Source: Chara braunii
Lineage: Eukaryota; Streptophyta; Charophyceae; Charales; Characeae
Assembly: GCA_003427395.1 (NCBI GenBank)
Contig: BFEA01000330.1
Span: 531,253 to 554,656 of the forward strand
Direction: 5' to 3'
DNA: 23,404 nt
Shown piece after piece: positions 8,194 to 17,757 of the stretch. The first letter of the stretch is position 1, and the number at the start of each line of letters is the position of its first letter. The translations under genes were made by a program, and so were the position numbers. The notes below the pieces were generated by a model that saw nothing but the letters and a program-made list of their open reading frames with translations, was not told the DNA's origin and did no database searches.

Positions 8194-11077
8194 TTAGTGT
8201 CTGCAAAGAGCTGTTGTGTATTCAATTAGAACATCCCCCGATATCCCCTCCGCTGTATAGACCATGTTTGCATGTAGCAAATTTTCGTCTTTTGCCCATT
8301 GAAGCGGACACCACACCCCCTTGTTCTGAGCCAGCTGTTCAAGGTCCGCTTCGCTGGGTCTGACGTCAAATGGGGCAATGAACAATTGCACTTTGCTGTG
8401 GTCATTACCTACCCGCAGTATCCTCCTGGTTCCCATACCCGGTATTGCACGAACCGGGGCGTTACGACCCAAGTAATTTTTGACTTTTAACAACATCTCT
8501 GCCGGCGATGGGCTGTTGTCTACCGGTTTGGGGGTAATCAACTTAATGTTCGTGCCCATGCTATATGTGAGAAAAAAAATACCTTCCGTGGTTTTCCTGC
8601 AGATAAGTGGAACCAAGTACTTGATTCCCTTCGCCTTCCCTTCAGTAACTGTTACATTTCTCTTTTGCTTCCTCCCTTTCCCTGGGGATAGAGTTCTCCC
8701 CCTCTTCTCCCTGGAAGGACCTTCCTCATCTGTCTACCCATCTGAGTCCCCTATCCTACCAACCGTTAAGCCCTGTTGGTCAGACGGTACCATCGGTGAC
8801 CTTGACGGTTCCAACCCCCCCTCCTCTTGAGAGCATGCATCGCTCCTATTGTTTGGAGCTCTCATGACTTCGTCGGTATCTTCTGGGGTTAGGTGGGATC
8901 CGACAATTGTGTGTTTCTCCATGGACTCGACACCGCAGGGACCAGCGCCTCCTGGAACTGTTACAGGTTGCTTCAGGTCTGCCGTGAGAAGTGGGCTTTC
9001 CTGTCTCGCAGCCTGCGATCCCGGGTTTGCAAGGGAGGGTTGCTCCCCCCCTTGACATACCTTGCTGGATAATACCAAGCATTCTTTGGTTTCTTTCAGA
9101 TCCGAAAGCCCCTTCCGGTTGGATAACGATTGGCCCCCAAGGGTCCCATGATCTTTAATCTGGGTCACACCTCTCACTTGCACTGGTTATACTGGTTGTA
9201 TCAGTGCTGTCACTGGGCCCTGCCCCACTCAGATCCTCCCCCTGGTCGGTCGTCATACCCTGGGTGAGGGAGGGTGTGCCCACTACATTCCCCCCCTCCT
9301 CTGTTCCTAATTTGGTAGATTGAGCGACGCCTGTTACGTCCTTCACGGCAGGCTGTGAAATCTGGATTGGTGAGTGGGTCGGCCCAGCAGGGCCAGGTAC
9401 CAATGCGTTCTTCCTTGCTTGGTGGACCGTCCCGGTTGTCTTCCCCAACTTACCCTTCCCCTCAGTAGCAGGCTTCTCAGTGTAAGTTGAGCCCGGCAGA
9501 GCCCCCTTCCCAAAAATGGGGCCTGGTGACCCGGCCATTGCGGACGTGCAGGTTGTGCCTGTCGGATGCTGAGCTGGTTCCCCCCCCTGTCTCCCGGACT
9601 GCCCGAAGGCAAACGGTGCACGCATCTGGGTGGCACCATTGGCTGATGTTTGGGTGTGCAGAGAATTACCCTGCTGGTGTTGGCCTACGCTGGGAAGCCA
9701 TCCGGCTCCCGCCCTCAGCCCCCCTCTGGCCTGCACGGCCGTTGCCCCCAGAAACTGGGCCTATGACCCTCCCCCCCGGTTCTGTCTCTGCTTCACAGTA
9801 TTGATCTCAATGTTCTGGGGGCAGGTTTCTGATGTGTGACCGTATTCCCGACACATCGAGCACCAGTCAGTCAACTGGGTGACTACCTGTATCCTGATAC
9901 TTGTGCCATTCGTTTGTGGCCAATCCAAGAATTCCGGAATTATGTCTTTCTTATCCCGGGGAATGTCAAATTTCAGATTGTTTAACTTGGGACACTCATC
10001 GTACCGCTCGGGGGGATACTGCTTTGCAACCTTCCCCACAGCGAATTCAATCTGAGATTTGACAAATGGAGCACCTAACCACGGGACACACAGAGCCATT
10101 ACCCAAATTTTACTAATTTCCGCCTCTGTTTTTTCGGTGGCTAGCTCAACAGGCGACATCCATTTTTTGAATGTTAATTTGTACGTGTTACCGTCCACCT
10201 TAATCTTGTGATTTTTCATGTTCAACATTAGCTCAATCAATTTCTTGTCCCTTGGGAAATACGACATGGCGTTGCGTCCTTCCTGGTGAACTCTACCCCT
10301 TTCCTTGTGGTGCATGCTCTGAGGAAGGATGGAATCCTCAAAGTTCCGGATGCATTGTTCTTTCTTGTCAGCAAATAGTGACTTGAAACTACCCTGAAAA
10401 AACACTACAACTGCGTTGTCTTTCATCCACTCTACCTGTGCCTGTTCAACAGCAGGAGACACAGTCATGGTGACTGTGTTGCCCTTTCTCTCAAATTTAG
10501 CGAACTTGGACATGTCTGGTATGACCATCCGGTCGAAACACTTGTCCAGCATTTTCCTTACTTCCTCCACCTCATTCTGTACTTCCCCATTCTCCCCCCC
10601 ATTACCCTGAGTAGCCCCTTTCTTTTGCTCCTCTTCCTCACTGTCCGAGTTCCCGTCGAATGGGAACCATTCCACTCTCGATGAGGGGGGGGGTCGTTCA
10701 GAGGGCCTATCTCGCCTCCTCCCTGCATTCACATATCTTTGTGCAGTATTACCTTCTCCTCCCCACGAACCTTCTCCCTGTCCACTCCGGCCCTGTCCAC
10801 CTCGGCCCCCAAATGTGCTTTGTCCTCTTTGAGTCGCGCCCCTCTTGTTTCCTAACCCAAAGTCGACCTCCCCAGTGCCACTCGGTCTGTTTGCCCAGAA
10901 CGGGGTGAAACCTGACCACGAGAGGTTCTGGGGTTGACTGCCCGTTGGACAGTTTTGTCCACTGGCCGTGCCCCCCCTTGCAGGCAGGTTCCTGCTGGCG
11001 CTCGACTGTATAGCCTGGTCTGGGTTGTGGGACGGTTGCTGTTCCATTACTGTATCACCTACCTGATCCATAATCAA
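8194..11077 (-). pseudogene. LINE-A ORF1: nucleic-acid-binding protein (broken)
   Basis: The start is the ATG at 11077. The first 438 codons encode an RGG/Gly-rich basic N-terminus (about residues 80-125), an acidic DSEEEE patch (about 145), and a DUF4283-like RNA-binding region (about 190-400). A CCHC zinc knuckle CSMCREYGHTSETC (about 411-424, C-x2-C-x4-H-x4-C) follows. An in-frame TAG at 9761-9763 interrupts the frame, which then stays open to a TAA at 9155 through a Pro/Gly/Thr-rich linker. A shift of frame near 9155-9185 continues to another in-frame TAG at 8734-8736. The same frame then resumes with a basic segment (GRKQKRNVTV) and a folded-looking C-terminal domain ending at 8194. In total it is about 960 codons, long for a plant L1 ORF1. 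The family assignment is from pattern only. Confidence 0.8.
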
Positions 11078-11524
11078 ACCCTGCAGTCAACGGGGACAAG
11101 TCTGGAGTTAAGTTGATAACTACTCCACGGGTGTGTGCGTGTGTTGTCAAGTTCCACAGGATCCAATAGGTGGATCGAATACCAGTTTCTGGGCTATCAG
11201 AAAATGCGGGACTTTGAACCTTCCCTTTCAGTGTCTGTGGTAGAAGACCTTGGGATAGACATAGGGCGACGATTTTTCGCCAGTCCCAGGCGGATTTGAT
11301 AATCGCTTAGTCACTTGAACAATCCACTGAAAAGCGAGACAGTAGGCCTTAAGTAACCAATGCAGTTAACAGGTTAGTGACGACTTAAACAGCCGTTGGA
11401 CTTGGACGAAGCTTATCCTGACGTTTGAATCAGAGCTGAGCCCTCACGTAGGTCGGGTCTTGCTTCCAGGAGATGCAAATTACCCTTGCAGAACGACTCC
11501 AAAGACTGGGTGATTCCAGCCTAC

Positions 11525-11525
<1 letters not shown>
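11078..11525. other. Possible LINE-A 5' UTR, no gene seen
   Basis: This lies immediately upstream of the LINE-A ORF1 start on the minus strand. It has mixed composition with no recognisable coding region and no repeat that I could pair. By position it could be the LINE-A 5' untranslated region, but its outer boundary is not visible. Confidence 0.35.

Positions 11526-11570
<45 letters not shown>
11526..11570 (+). repeat. 45-bp poly(A) tract
   Basis: A pure A45 run on the plus strand. It could be the tail of a plus-strand retroposon ending near 11525 or an expanded homopolymer. The flanks (CTCCAAAGACTGGG on the left, GCGAGTCGAAGG on the right) do not form a convincing target duplication. Confidence 0.9.
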
Positions 11571-11571
<1 letters not shown>

Positions 11572-12142
11572 CGAGTCGAAGGGGACAAAGTCGAGAGTGA
11601 AGACCACTGCTTCTCGGGGACGGTTGCTTTCCCGGCTAGGTTAGGTTGTCTAGGTCGGCACTCCAAGCATGCAGAGTGTAAACCTCGTTGGTTGTGTCTG
11701 TGTCTTCTGGTGTAGAACGTACTGACTCACAGCTGGTTAGACCAGGTAGGAGAGGCGAACGAGAACCGAGTACGCACGTGCCGGCCGTGTAAGCCCGTGA
11801 TTGATGATAGTTGTTGTGTGATAGCGACCCAGCCCTCCTCGCCGGGCGGCTCCAGGGGCAACTTTTCAGGATAAATGACTTGAAAGTCTACCACCTCCCG
11901 ACAGAAAAGGGGATGGAAAAGTAGAACGAACCCGCCTCGAAACCGAAGCTAGGGAGGGAGGGGTGGATTGAAAAAGTTAGAACAGAGACCACAATATGGG
12001 AACTTGTTTCCCTTGGTTGGAACGGATTAGGTATTACAACTTCGACTGTAACCCAAGCGCAAAGAACGAATGATGCCAAAATCACGGGAGAAAAAAAAAA
12101 TAATAAAAAAAAAAAATCGCTAGGATGATGGCGAGGTGAACA
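11571..12142. other. Gene-free stretch
   Basis: No gene or RNA recognised. It contains an A-rich run with interruptions near 12090-12116. The segment just after it (12117-12140, CGCTAGGATGATGGCG) recurs at 13144-13160, so the tandem-repeat domain may start here. Confidence 0.4.
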
Positions 12143-13090
12143 AGCAAGGATCAAGCGGAGGTGAAACCCGCAGTAGAGCGAGGTTAACGAAGCTGAACAC
12201 CGCTAGGGGCGGAGTACCGGGAACAAAGGGTTAGGATAGCGTAACAACAGGCACCCGGAGAGAGGGCGAGAGAGAGTAGATCAGAGCCTACGAAGAGCGC
12301 AACAACGAGAGCCCCGTACACGGGGGAGGATGGAGATGAACACCACTACGGCGCCGGGGAAACTAGGGTAGGCACAACTCAAACAACGGAGCACTAGGGT
12401 ATCGTCAGGACGATCTCACAGCGAGAGGCGAGTGGCGAGGAAAGCGCAGAAAGCGAACAAAGAACCAAAGAGAAGCCAAATAAGAGAGAAGGAAAAAAAG
12501 CTTGTAAGCATATACTGCTAATAGGGGACGTAATGATAAACGAAGGCTTCGGAGAAAGCGATGCCGAATGCGTACCAGCAAGGATCAGGCGGAGGTAAAA
12601 AACGGGGTTGAACGAAGTTGAAAAAACGAAGTTGAACACCGCTGAGGGCAGAGTACCGGGAACAAAGGGTTAGGATAACGGGCAGAAACTACGCAACAAC
12701 GGGAACATGGAGAGAGGGCGAGAGAGAGTAGACCAGAGATTACAAAGAGAGCAACATCAACAACCCTGTGCGCGGGGAACAATGAAGATGATCACCACTA
12801 CGACGCCGGGGAAGCTAGGGTAAGCATAACTCAAACAACGGAGCACTACGGTAGCGTCAGAGCGATCTCGCAACGAACAAACGGAGGCTAATGGCAAAGT
12901 TGAGCGCTATTGGAGGCAGGGCTCCGGGTACAAAGCGTGAAAGAAGATGGGCGGCGGCTGCAAAAAAAGCAACGTTGGGTGTGCTGGGTAATGGGACCTG
13001 ACCAATCCCAGCACACGAAGGACAACACGGTTGAACATGTCTATTACACCAGGGATACTAGGGTGCGCACAACCAAATCGAAAGCACCGA
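12143..13090. repeat. Degenerate tandem array, about 440-bp unit, three copies
   Basis: Copy A is about 12143-12426 of matching sequence and copy B about 12577-12876, an offset near 434-450 bp. Shared blocks in order are AGCAAGGATCA, GTACCGGGAACAAAGGGTTA, GAGAGAGGGCGAGAGAGAGT, ACTAGGGTA or GCTAGGGTA, AACTCAAACAACGGAGCACT and CGATCTC. A third, more diverged copy covers about 12877-13090 (CTCCGGGTACAAAGCGTG, then GGGATACTAGGGTGCGCACA). Inside it lies a 10-bp perfect hairpin, GTGTGCTGGG (12979-12988) with CCCAGCACAC (13007-13016). The plus strand is purine-rich and no coding region is visible. It could be satellite-like DNA, monomers of a retrotransposon 5' UTR, or spacer DNA. Confidence 0.8.
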
Positions 13091-14512
13091 AGAGAAACAA
13101 AACAGAAAGGGAAGAAATCAAAAATATAAAATAAAAAACAGTGCGCTAGGATGATGGCGGAAGTTCAACAATGAACGAATCGAGAGCAAATTCCAAGCGT
13201 CCCAGGGAGCATTGGTTTAGGGTTCCAAGAACCAAGAACCACTGGATTGCAGCAGGAGTACCACGATTCGATCAGGTGGTCTCCTTCTCAGCGCGCGTAG
13301 ACTAACCTTCCACTTATGAAGCGGCCAAGAGTTCTCCGCCCACGGAGGGGTAGTTGGGAATAGTATAGTAGCGCTGATATTACGAGGAAAGAGAAGGCCG
13401 GTCCCTAAACAGGGGGTCCCGGCCGATTCAGGGGGGCCCACCTATACCTAGTGGTGACTGTTCTGACAAACTGCCACTCCGCAAAAACGATTTCCCCTTT
13501 TTTTCCCATTTTTTCCCTTTCGTCTGGAGCGGGCCTGAATCCACACGCCAAAAGCGGGATCAGGCCCCCTTTAGCCAGAGCGTCTCCGAAGAGGCAGAGA
13601 CCTATGATGAGGAGAAGGACTCTAACGCGTCATCCACTCCCGTATCAAAGCAGGAAAGCGGGAAAAAAAAAAAATAATAATAATAATAAAAAAAAAAATC
13701 CAATACTAAAAGAGGAAAGGGAAAGAAAACTTCGCTCTACATTAATATAACCGACCAGGTCGGTCGGAAACAGACAGAAGCTCTATGTCTTGGCCCAAGC
13801 ACCAAATTCCATGGGGGGACTGTCAGTTATGACTGGGGAAATATACCTTCTTTCGAAGATGCCTCTGTAGTCCTTCGTTGATGCTTCTTCCGAGCGGCCA
13901 CCCCCACCAGCGGGGACCACTCCCTGGGATTACCACGCGTCTTACGAGCGCTGATGCATGTAGACACCACTGCCCTTCCCCCTGTGCTGTTAGATTCGGT
14001 AGAGATCCGCCCTCCAACAGGGCCGTAGATCCGCACTACCCGACAAACATCACTGTCTTGGCTGATTCTCCACGCCCGTCCCACTGAAATTCCATAGGAA
14101 GCACGCCTTTACGGCGGTCTTCGTTTCAAACGTTCGAATACTTCATTGGTTCTCCACTGGATACTCCTCCGCCCGATACAACTCCACCCCTCCTCCCCCT
14201 GCCCTAGGACAAGTTCACGTCACTTTTGCTCGGACTCACCACGAAGCCCGACAGCTACATGACACGCCTCCCTCGTGCTAAGCGCCCGAGGTATGGCGAA
14301 CGAACTCCGCGTATGCAAGAAAGGAAACCCTAAACGTTAGCGCTCACGCGTCGCAGGACTGGAGCGCTACGGCGCCGCCTCCCACTTCGTCCGACTCTCA
14401 ATTCTTTTTCACTAGCCCTACGCTGCCAACTTTTGGCTGAGGGCCATCTCAGAACTCCTTACTGAATCGAGGATAAACAAAGATGAAATAGATTGAGAGA
14501 AGAATATAGATT
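13091..14512. other. Gene-free, unidentified stretch
   Basis: I recognise no gene. It includes an AAT-rich low-complexity run (about 13664-13698) and a short CCGAC/GTCGG palindrome near 13750. From about 13800 to 14400 the sequence is GC-rich and unlike the flanking LINEs. Its texture resembles organelle or spacer DNA, but I could not match it to any gene, so its origin stays open. Open frames at 13823-14087 overlap on both strands and have no recognisable motif. Confidence 0.4.
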
Positions 14513-14535
14513 AAAAAAAAAAAAAAAAAAAAAAA
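14513..14535 (+). repeat. Poly(A) tract
   Basis: A 23-base A run. The following 14536-14745 is pyrimidine-rich without a gene and ends in A-rich DNA just before the Mutator-like element. Confidence 0.9.
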
Positions 14536-15019
14536 GGATGATAAAAAATGATCACTGAGGCATACCATTTTACACCCCTTACGGCCCCATCTATACCCCT
14601 ATGGCCGCCCCCCTCCTCTCCCTTCCCCACTCCCTCGCTCCCCTTGTTGACAATACTGACAACTAATAAAGAGTCCAGATTCAGGCTGCTTTCAGTGGGC
14701 ACCGAGAAGCCCCACCAACGAAAAAAAGAGGAAAAACAAAAAAAAAGATACGGACCTGTGTAGCACACCGAACGTGTTCGGGGCTTTCACGAACGCCCGA
14801 ACACGTTTGGATGTTCGGCTGAATGTTCGACTGAACGCCTCCCGGGGTGTGGTCCCATTAGCAGTCGGATAGGAGTTTGGCCAATCCAGTGTGACACGGA
14901 GTGGCAGGGGGATGACAGGTTCATTACGAATTTCTGGGGTGAGAAAACAGGAGGAAGGCAAAAAAAAACAAAAAGAAACAGAGACCTCCCACCTGAAATC
15001 ACGGCAGAGTGCTTCCCAG

Positions 15020-15045
15020 CCATCAGATCACAAATGATCTGATGG
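15020..15045. other. Perfect 11-bp palindrome inside the MULE
   Basis: CCATCAGATCA, a 4-base loop CAAA, then TGATCTGATGG. It is not followed by a T run and there is no bacterial context, so it is not a terminator. Its role is unknown. Confidence 0.8.
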
Positions 15046-15627
15046 TGGTGGTTGCGACAACAGTGCAGAAAGTAACTGCCACATTTTCTGGAATAAACTC
15101 GACTTCTGTCAGCAGTGATCCTGACACCCTCCATATACTCCGTGATTGAAGGAGGGCTCCACCAAATGAGATAATTGCACAACAGCAAGCAAAATACTGA
15201 AAATCTTCTATCCAGTCGGCCTATGGCCGACCCGTTTTTTTTTTTGGGGGGGGGGTTGGCCATGCCCCCAACGGATTGAAAAGATTTTGGCGGGAAGCTT
15301 CCTTTGCACCGGCATGCCCAGTGTTAAGGAGAGGAGGAGGGGAACGAAGATCTCCTTACTTTTTCAGGTAATACATGGAAAACACTGACCGTGGGATCAC
15401 GGCTACTGCACGGCAGGATTTGGGTCACTCAACTGGCACACAAACTCTTTTCTATCCTATCCGGTTGCTAGTGGGACCATGCCCCCGAACATGTTCGGTC
15501 GAACTTTTTTTTTTTAATGATTTTTTTTGTTTTTTTTTTTAGTTTTTTATTCTTTTCTCGAGTTCGGCAAAAATTGTTTGTATTATTATTTTACATAACA
15601 TATTTGTTTTTCATATTTTTATGAGAA

Positions 15628-15628
<1 letters not shown>

Positions 15629-15673
<45 letters not shown>

Positions 15674-15675
15674 TT
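15629..15675. repeat. ATT trinucleotide microsatellite
   Basis: About 15 ATT units within a T-rich region (15507-15680). Confidence 0.95.
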
Positions 15676-15746
15676 TAAAGAAATAGGCTAATAGCATAAT
15701 TTCATGATATGAGCAAAAGGAGGCCGGGAATCCCTCCACATCTCAA

Positions 15747-15851
15747 CCCGGGTCCAAGTCCCACTTGAGCTGATTCTTCGTTTCCGGCCGTCGATCTTCA
15801 TAATCTACTGTCAGAAATCAAGAATTCGGGTAAGTGGGACCTGGGCCCCGG
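15747..15851. mobile_element. 105-bp imperfect hairpin, MITE-like
   Basis: The left arm begins CCCGGGTCCAAGTCCCACTT and pairs with a right arm AAGTGGGACCTGGGCCCCGG; each base pairs with the one at 31598 minus its position. Pairing continues inward past TGATTCTTCGTTTC and GAAATCAAGAATTCG, at roughly 70 percent over about 45 bases per arm. It sits inside the right arm of the MULE. A MITE remnant, or a hairpin RNA precursor of the size of plant microRNA foldbacks, are both possible. Confidence 0.65.
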
Positions 15852-16030
15852 AGCACTTTTGCGTTCGGAGGGTTTCGCTGGTTCGCGTTTGGTCGCGGAC
15901 GTTTTCATGTTCGGTGGAACACGAACACGATGCTACGCAGATACGGACTTTTAACATGCCTAGATTGACCCGGGTGGGACACACTCCCCAGGTGAGTAGG
16001 CCAGCTGCTCAGCCAGGTGTCACAGGTAAT

Positions 16031-16149
16031 CTACCCTCTTCACCCGAATAGAACATACTCCCTCATTATCGTTGTATCTAGACTGAAGTTGGGCCCAATG
16101 CAGGCATAATAATTCAATATGTTACGTTCTGTTCGGGTGAAGGTGGGAG
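16031..16149. mobile_element. MITE, family 1 copy a
   Basis: Inverted ends of about 30 bases: CTACCCTCTTCACCCGAATA at the left, with TTACGTTCTGTTCGGGTGAA and the following bases at the right. It shares its ends and central block (TTGTATCTAGACTGAA, then GGGCCCAAT) with the copy at 16492, so the two belong to one family. The ends are more diverged than in the second copy and there is no clear target duplication. Confidence 0.75.
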
Positions 16150-16491
16150 GTTCCAGGCCAGGACAAAAGAATAATAATGGGTATCACTCTTAAGCAACAG
16201 GCGCTTAGCATGACGTCCGTAGTTGCAAAATGGATATATGTCACATATGGGTCCAGGTGCAGAGAGTGAGCACATTTAGGAAAGGAGGGGCAGTGCTATA
16301 TACATAACAATAAATTGTCAACAACTACTTTCCCCCNCCAGAAGCTGTCAGCCATGGTTGGCCTGAAGAGACGAGGCTATCTCCCATCCCATCCTCGCGT
16401 CAATACTTCTAGCGCACCCCCTATTCCTAGTACCCTACCTCTACCAGTATCGAGGGGAACTTGGACTGGTCAGCAGTGACAGACACCAGGA
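16150..16491. other. Gene-free stretch between the MITE copies
   Basis: Mixed-composition DNA with one N at 16337. I see no coding region, RNA gene or repeat here beyond the flanking MITEs. Confidence 0.45.
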
Positions 16492-16602
16492 CTACCTTCT
16501 TCCCCCGAATACAATGTACGGTCATCATAGCTGTATTTAGTCTGAAAGACAGCCCAACTACAGCTATAATGACCGTACGTTGTATTAGGGGGAAGAAGGT
16601 AG
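16492..16602. mobile_element. MITE, family 1 copy b
   Basis: 111 bp. The terminal inverted repeat of about 33 bases is nearly perfect (CTACCTTCTTCCCCCGAATA at the left, pairing with the right end that finishes GGGGGAAGAAGGTAG). The centre includes CTGTATTTAGTCTGAA and AGCCCAACTA. If the outermost TA on each side is the target duplication, the ends would be CCTTCTTCCCCC with TA, as in Tc1/mariner-derived MITEs. The assignment is tentative. Confidence 0.85.
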
Positions 16603-17245
16603 CCATGAGCCAACCCTGGTGGAAGCGGAGTCGAACACGAGCCTTGTCATACGGGAACTTCGGACGCCAGGCTCAAGCTATCATCTTCCTCTAGCCCCTA
16701 GCAAGACTTAGTGTAATGAGAGGGTCTGGCAGACCTTATCATGGCGGTGTATCTTTTCATGTTCTAGCGGAAGATTCACTCTCGTTTTGCACATTTTGAG
16801 AGAAGCGGAGCGCGGCTCGATGTCCTCGGTAGAGTTGTGCACTGCAAACCACAATTATTGGGGGTTTCAAAGTTTCAACAATACCCAGGCGGGAATGTAA
16901 ATCACAAGCAGCAATGATACCAGAGTGAATGCATTGTTTGATATGCACTGGAAAGAAGTGGTTTGACTTGATGAAGAATACCAAGCAAGGGGTCGACAGC
17001 AGAAAGGCTACAGGTGACAATTTATGAGGACCACGGAAGCTGTATTTCCTAATTGTGACATACTAGAAGGTAGAGAAAAGTACTATCGCACCGAACCTTT
17101 GAATGCAACGAAGTCGAGCGCACGATGATCATGGGGGCAGTAATCCTGTGTAGAAGTGAGAGTACGTGGAGAGGGAATTGCCAAGCTGCCTTGAGGACCA
17201 TGGTGGTGGCACAAAATTGCTGCAAACAGTCGAATCAAAATAATT
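16603..17245. other. Gene-free stretch with a half copy of the 2269 element
   Basis: 16741-16818 matches the right half of the 122-bp element at 2269-2390 (shared CTAGCGGAAGATTCA, TTGCACATTT, then GCGGAGCG or GCGCAGCG), but the left arm is missing. The rest has no recognisable gene. Confidence 0.6.
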
Positions 17246-17410
17246 AAAAAAAAAAAAAAAAAAAAATTCCAAGCCCGGTCACTTCATACGAGTGAACTTC
17301 ACGCGCGAGCTGCCGTAAAAACAATCACTATCAAAATCATTTCCAAACCCAGTCGCTTCATATGACTGAACTTCACACATGGGCTGCCGACAAAACAATC
17401 ACTTTCCACT
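17246..17410. repeat. Poly(A) followed by a 74-bp tandem duplication
   Basis: A21 at 17246-17266 is followed by unit 1 (17267-17340) and unit 2 (17341-17410). Both start TTCCAA, then CCCGGTCACTTCATACGA or CCCAGTCGCTTCATATGA, and both contain TGAACTTCAC, GCTGCCG and ACAATCACT. Identity is roughly 80 percent. A poly(T) of 27 bases follows at once, belonging to the next retroposon. Confidence 0.85.
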
Positions 17411-17411
17411 C

Positions 17412-17563
17412 TTTTTTTTTTTTTTTTTTTTTTTTTTTGATACAAACACCCACCAAGTTTGCTAGGAGTGATGATATGACCCATCACCCCTAGCAACTTG
17501 GTTTGTGGCTCCAATCTATTGGTGGGGAGCAGCACCTGCTGGAAAGCGGTTCCAGCGTCCCTC
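17412..17563 (-). mobile_element. Solo LINE/SINE 3' tail, copy 2
   Basis: On the minus strand the conserved module (17563-17509) starts GGGACGCTGG and contains stem GCTGGA/TCCAGC and CCCCACCAATAGATTGGAGC. It is followed by a long stem-loop (17501-17482 with 17473-17453, about 20 bp with one bulge and one mismatch) and then 27 A. No coding part is attached. It parallels the LINE-B tail, but the long stem-loop has a different sequence. Confidence 0.75.
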
Positions 17564-17757
17564 ATACAATGAGAATAAAAGAGCTATTTGAGCCCGGAGA
17601 TCATCCCCGGAGTACCAGTACCTACGGTAAACCTACTAATGCATCAATCGATGTGGCATTGCGGAGTATGAGAGCTTCAAATTCATCAATGCAGAGAGCT
17701 ACACCACTCTTCCTATCTGAATCGGTGCTCTTAATCCACCAGTTCACATGAACCTTT
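17564..17757. other. Gene-free spacer between retroposon tails
   Basis: No recognisable gene or repeat. It lies just outside the poly(A) end of LINE-B, so it should contain that element's target site. Confidence 0.4.

Larger units (their letters stand above)
2682..11077 (-). mobile_element. LINE-A: L1-like non-LTR retrotransposon, interrupted and decayed
   Basis: On the minus strand the order is ORF1 (11077 to 8194), a 226-bp inter-ORF region, ORF2 (7967 to 3590), a 3' UTR beginning at 3589, and an inferred terminus with poly(A) at 2835-2682. Mitochondrial DNA (about 2840-3418) sits inside the 3' UTR. ORF1 has plant L1 traits and ORF2 has endonuclease, reverse transcriptase and a C-terminal CCHC domain. 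The coding parts run nearly full length, so this was a long insertion rather than a strongly 5'-truncated one. Multiple stops and frameshifts make it inactive. The 5' limit is unknown and may lie beyond 11077; no flanking target duplication was recognised. Confidence 0.85.
14746..15948. mobile_element. Non-autonomous Mutator-like (MULE) element with 10-bp target duplication
   Basis: AGATACGGAC occurs exactly at 14746-14755 and 15939-15948. Just inside lie inverted ends: GTGTAGCACACC reading in from the left, and GCGTAGCATCG on the complement of the right. Both ends are rich in GTTCGG/CCGAAC words. The inversion extends deep: TCCTATCCGACTGCTAATGG, on the complement of about 14850-14880, matches TCCTATCCGGTTGCTAGTGG near 15453-15472 on the plus strand. 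A 9-11 bp target duplication with long inverted ends starting in G is the hallmark of Mutator-like elements. No transposase frame is present in about 1.2 kb. The right arm is split by T-rich DNA, an ATT microsatellite and a hairpin (15507-15860), probably secondary insertions. Confidence 0.75.

Noticed and set aside
9761-9763. TAG recoding or an alternative genetic code
   Set aside because: LINE-B carries TAA and TGA interruptions and both elements have frameshifts, so ordinary pseudogene decay explains the stops.
12143-13090. CRISPR array
   Set aside because: Units are about 440 bp and diverged; no short identical repeats with unique spacers exist anywhere in the window.
13823-14087. Overlapping frames on both strands as a possible small gene
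   Set aside because: No recognisable motif, no preferred strand and no supporting context.
15020-15045. Rho-independent terminator
   Set aside because: No T run and no bacterial context; just a palindrome inside a DNA transposon.
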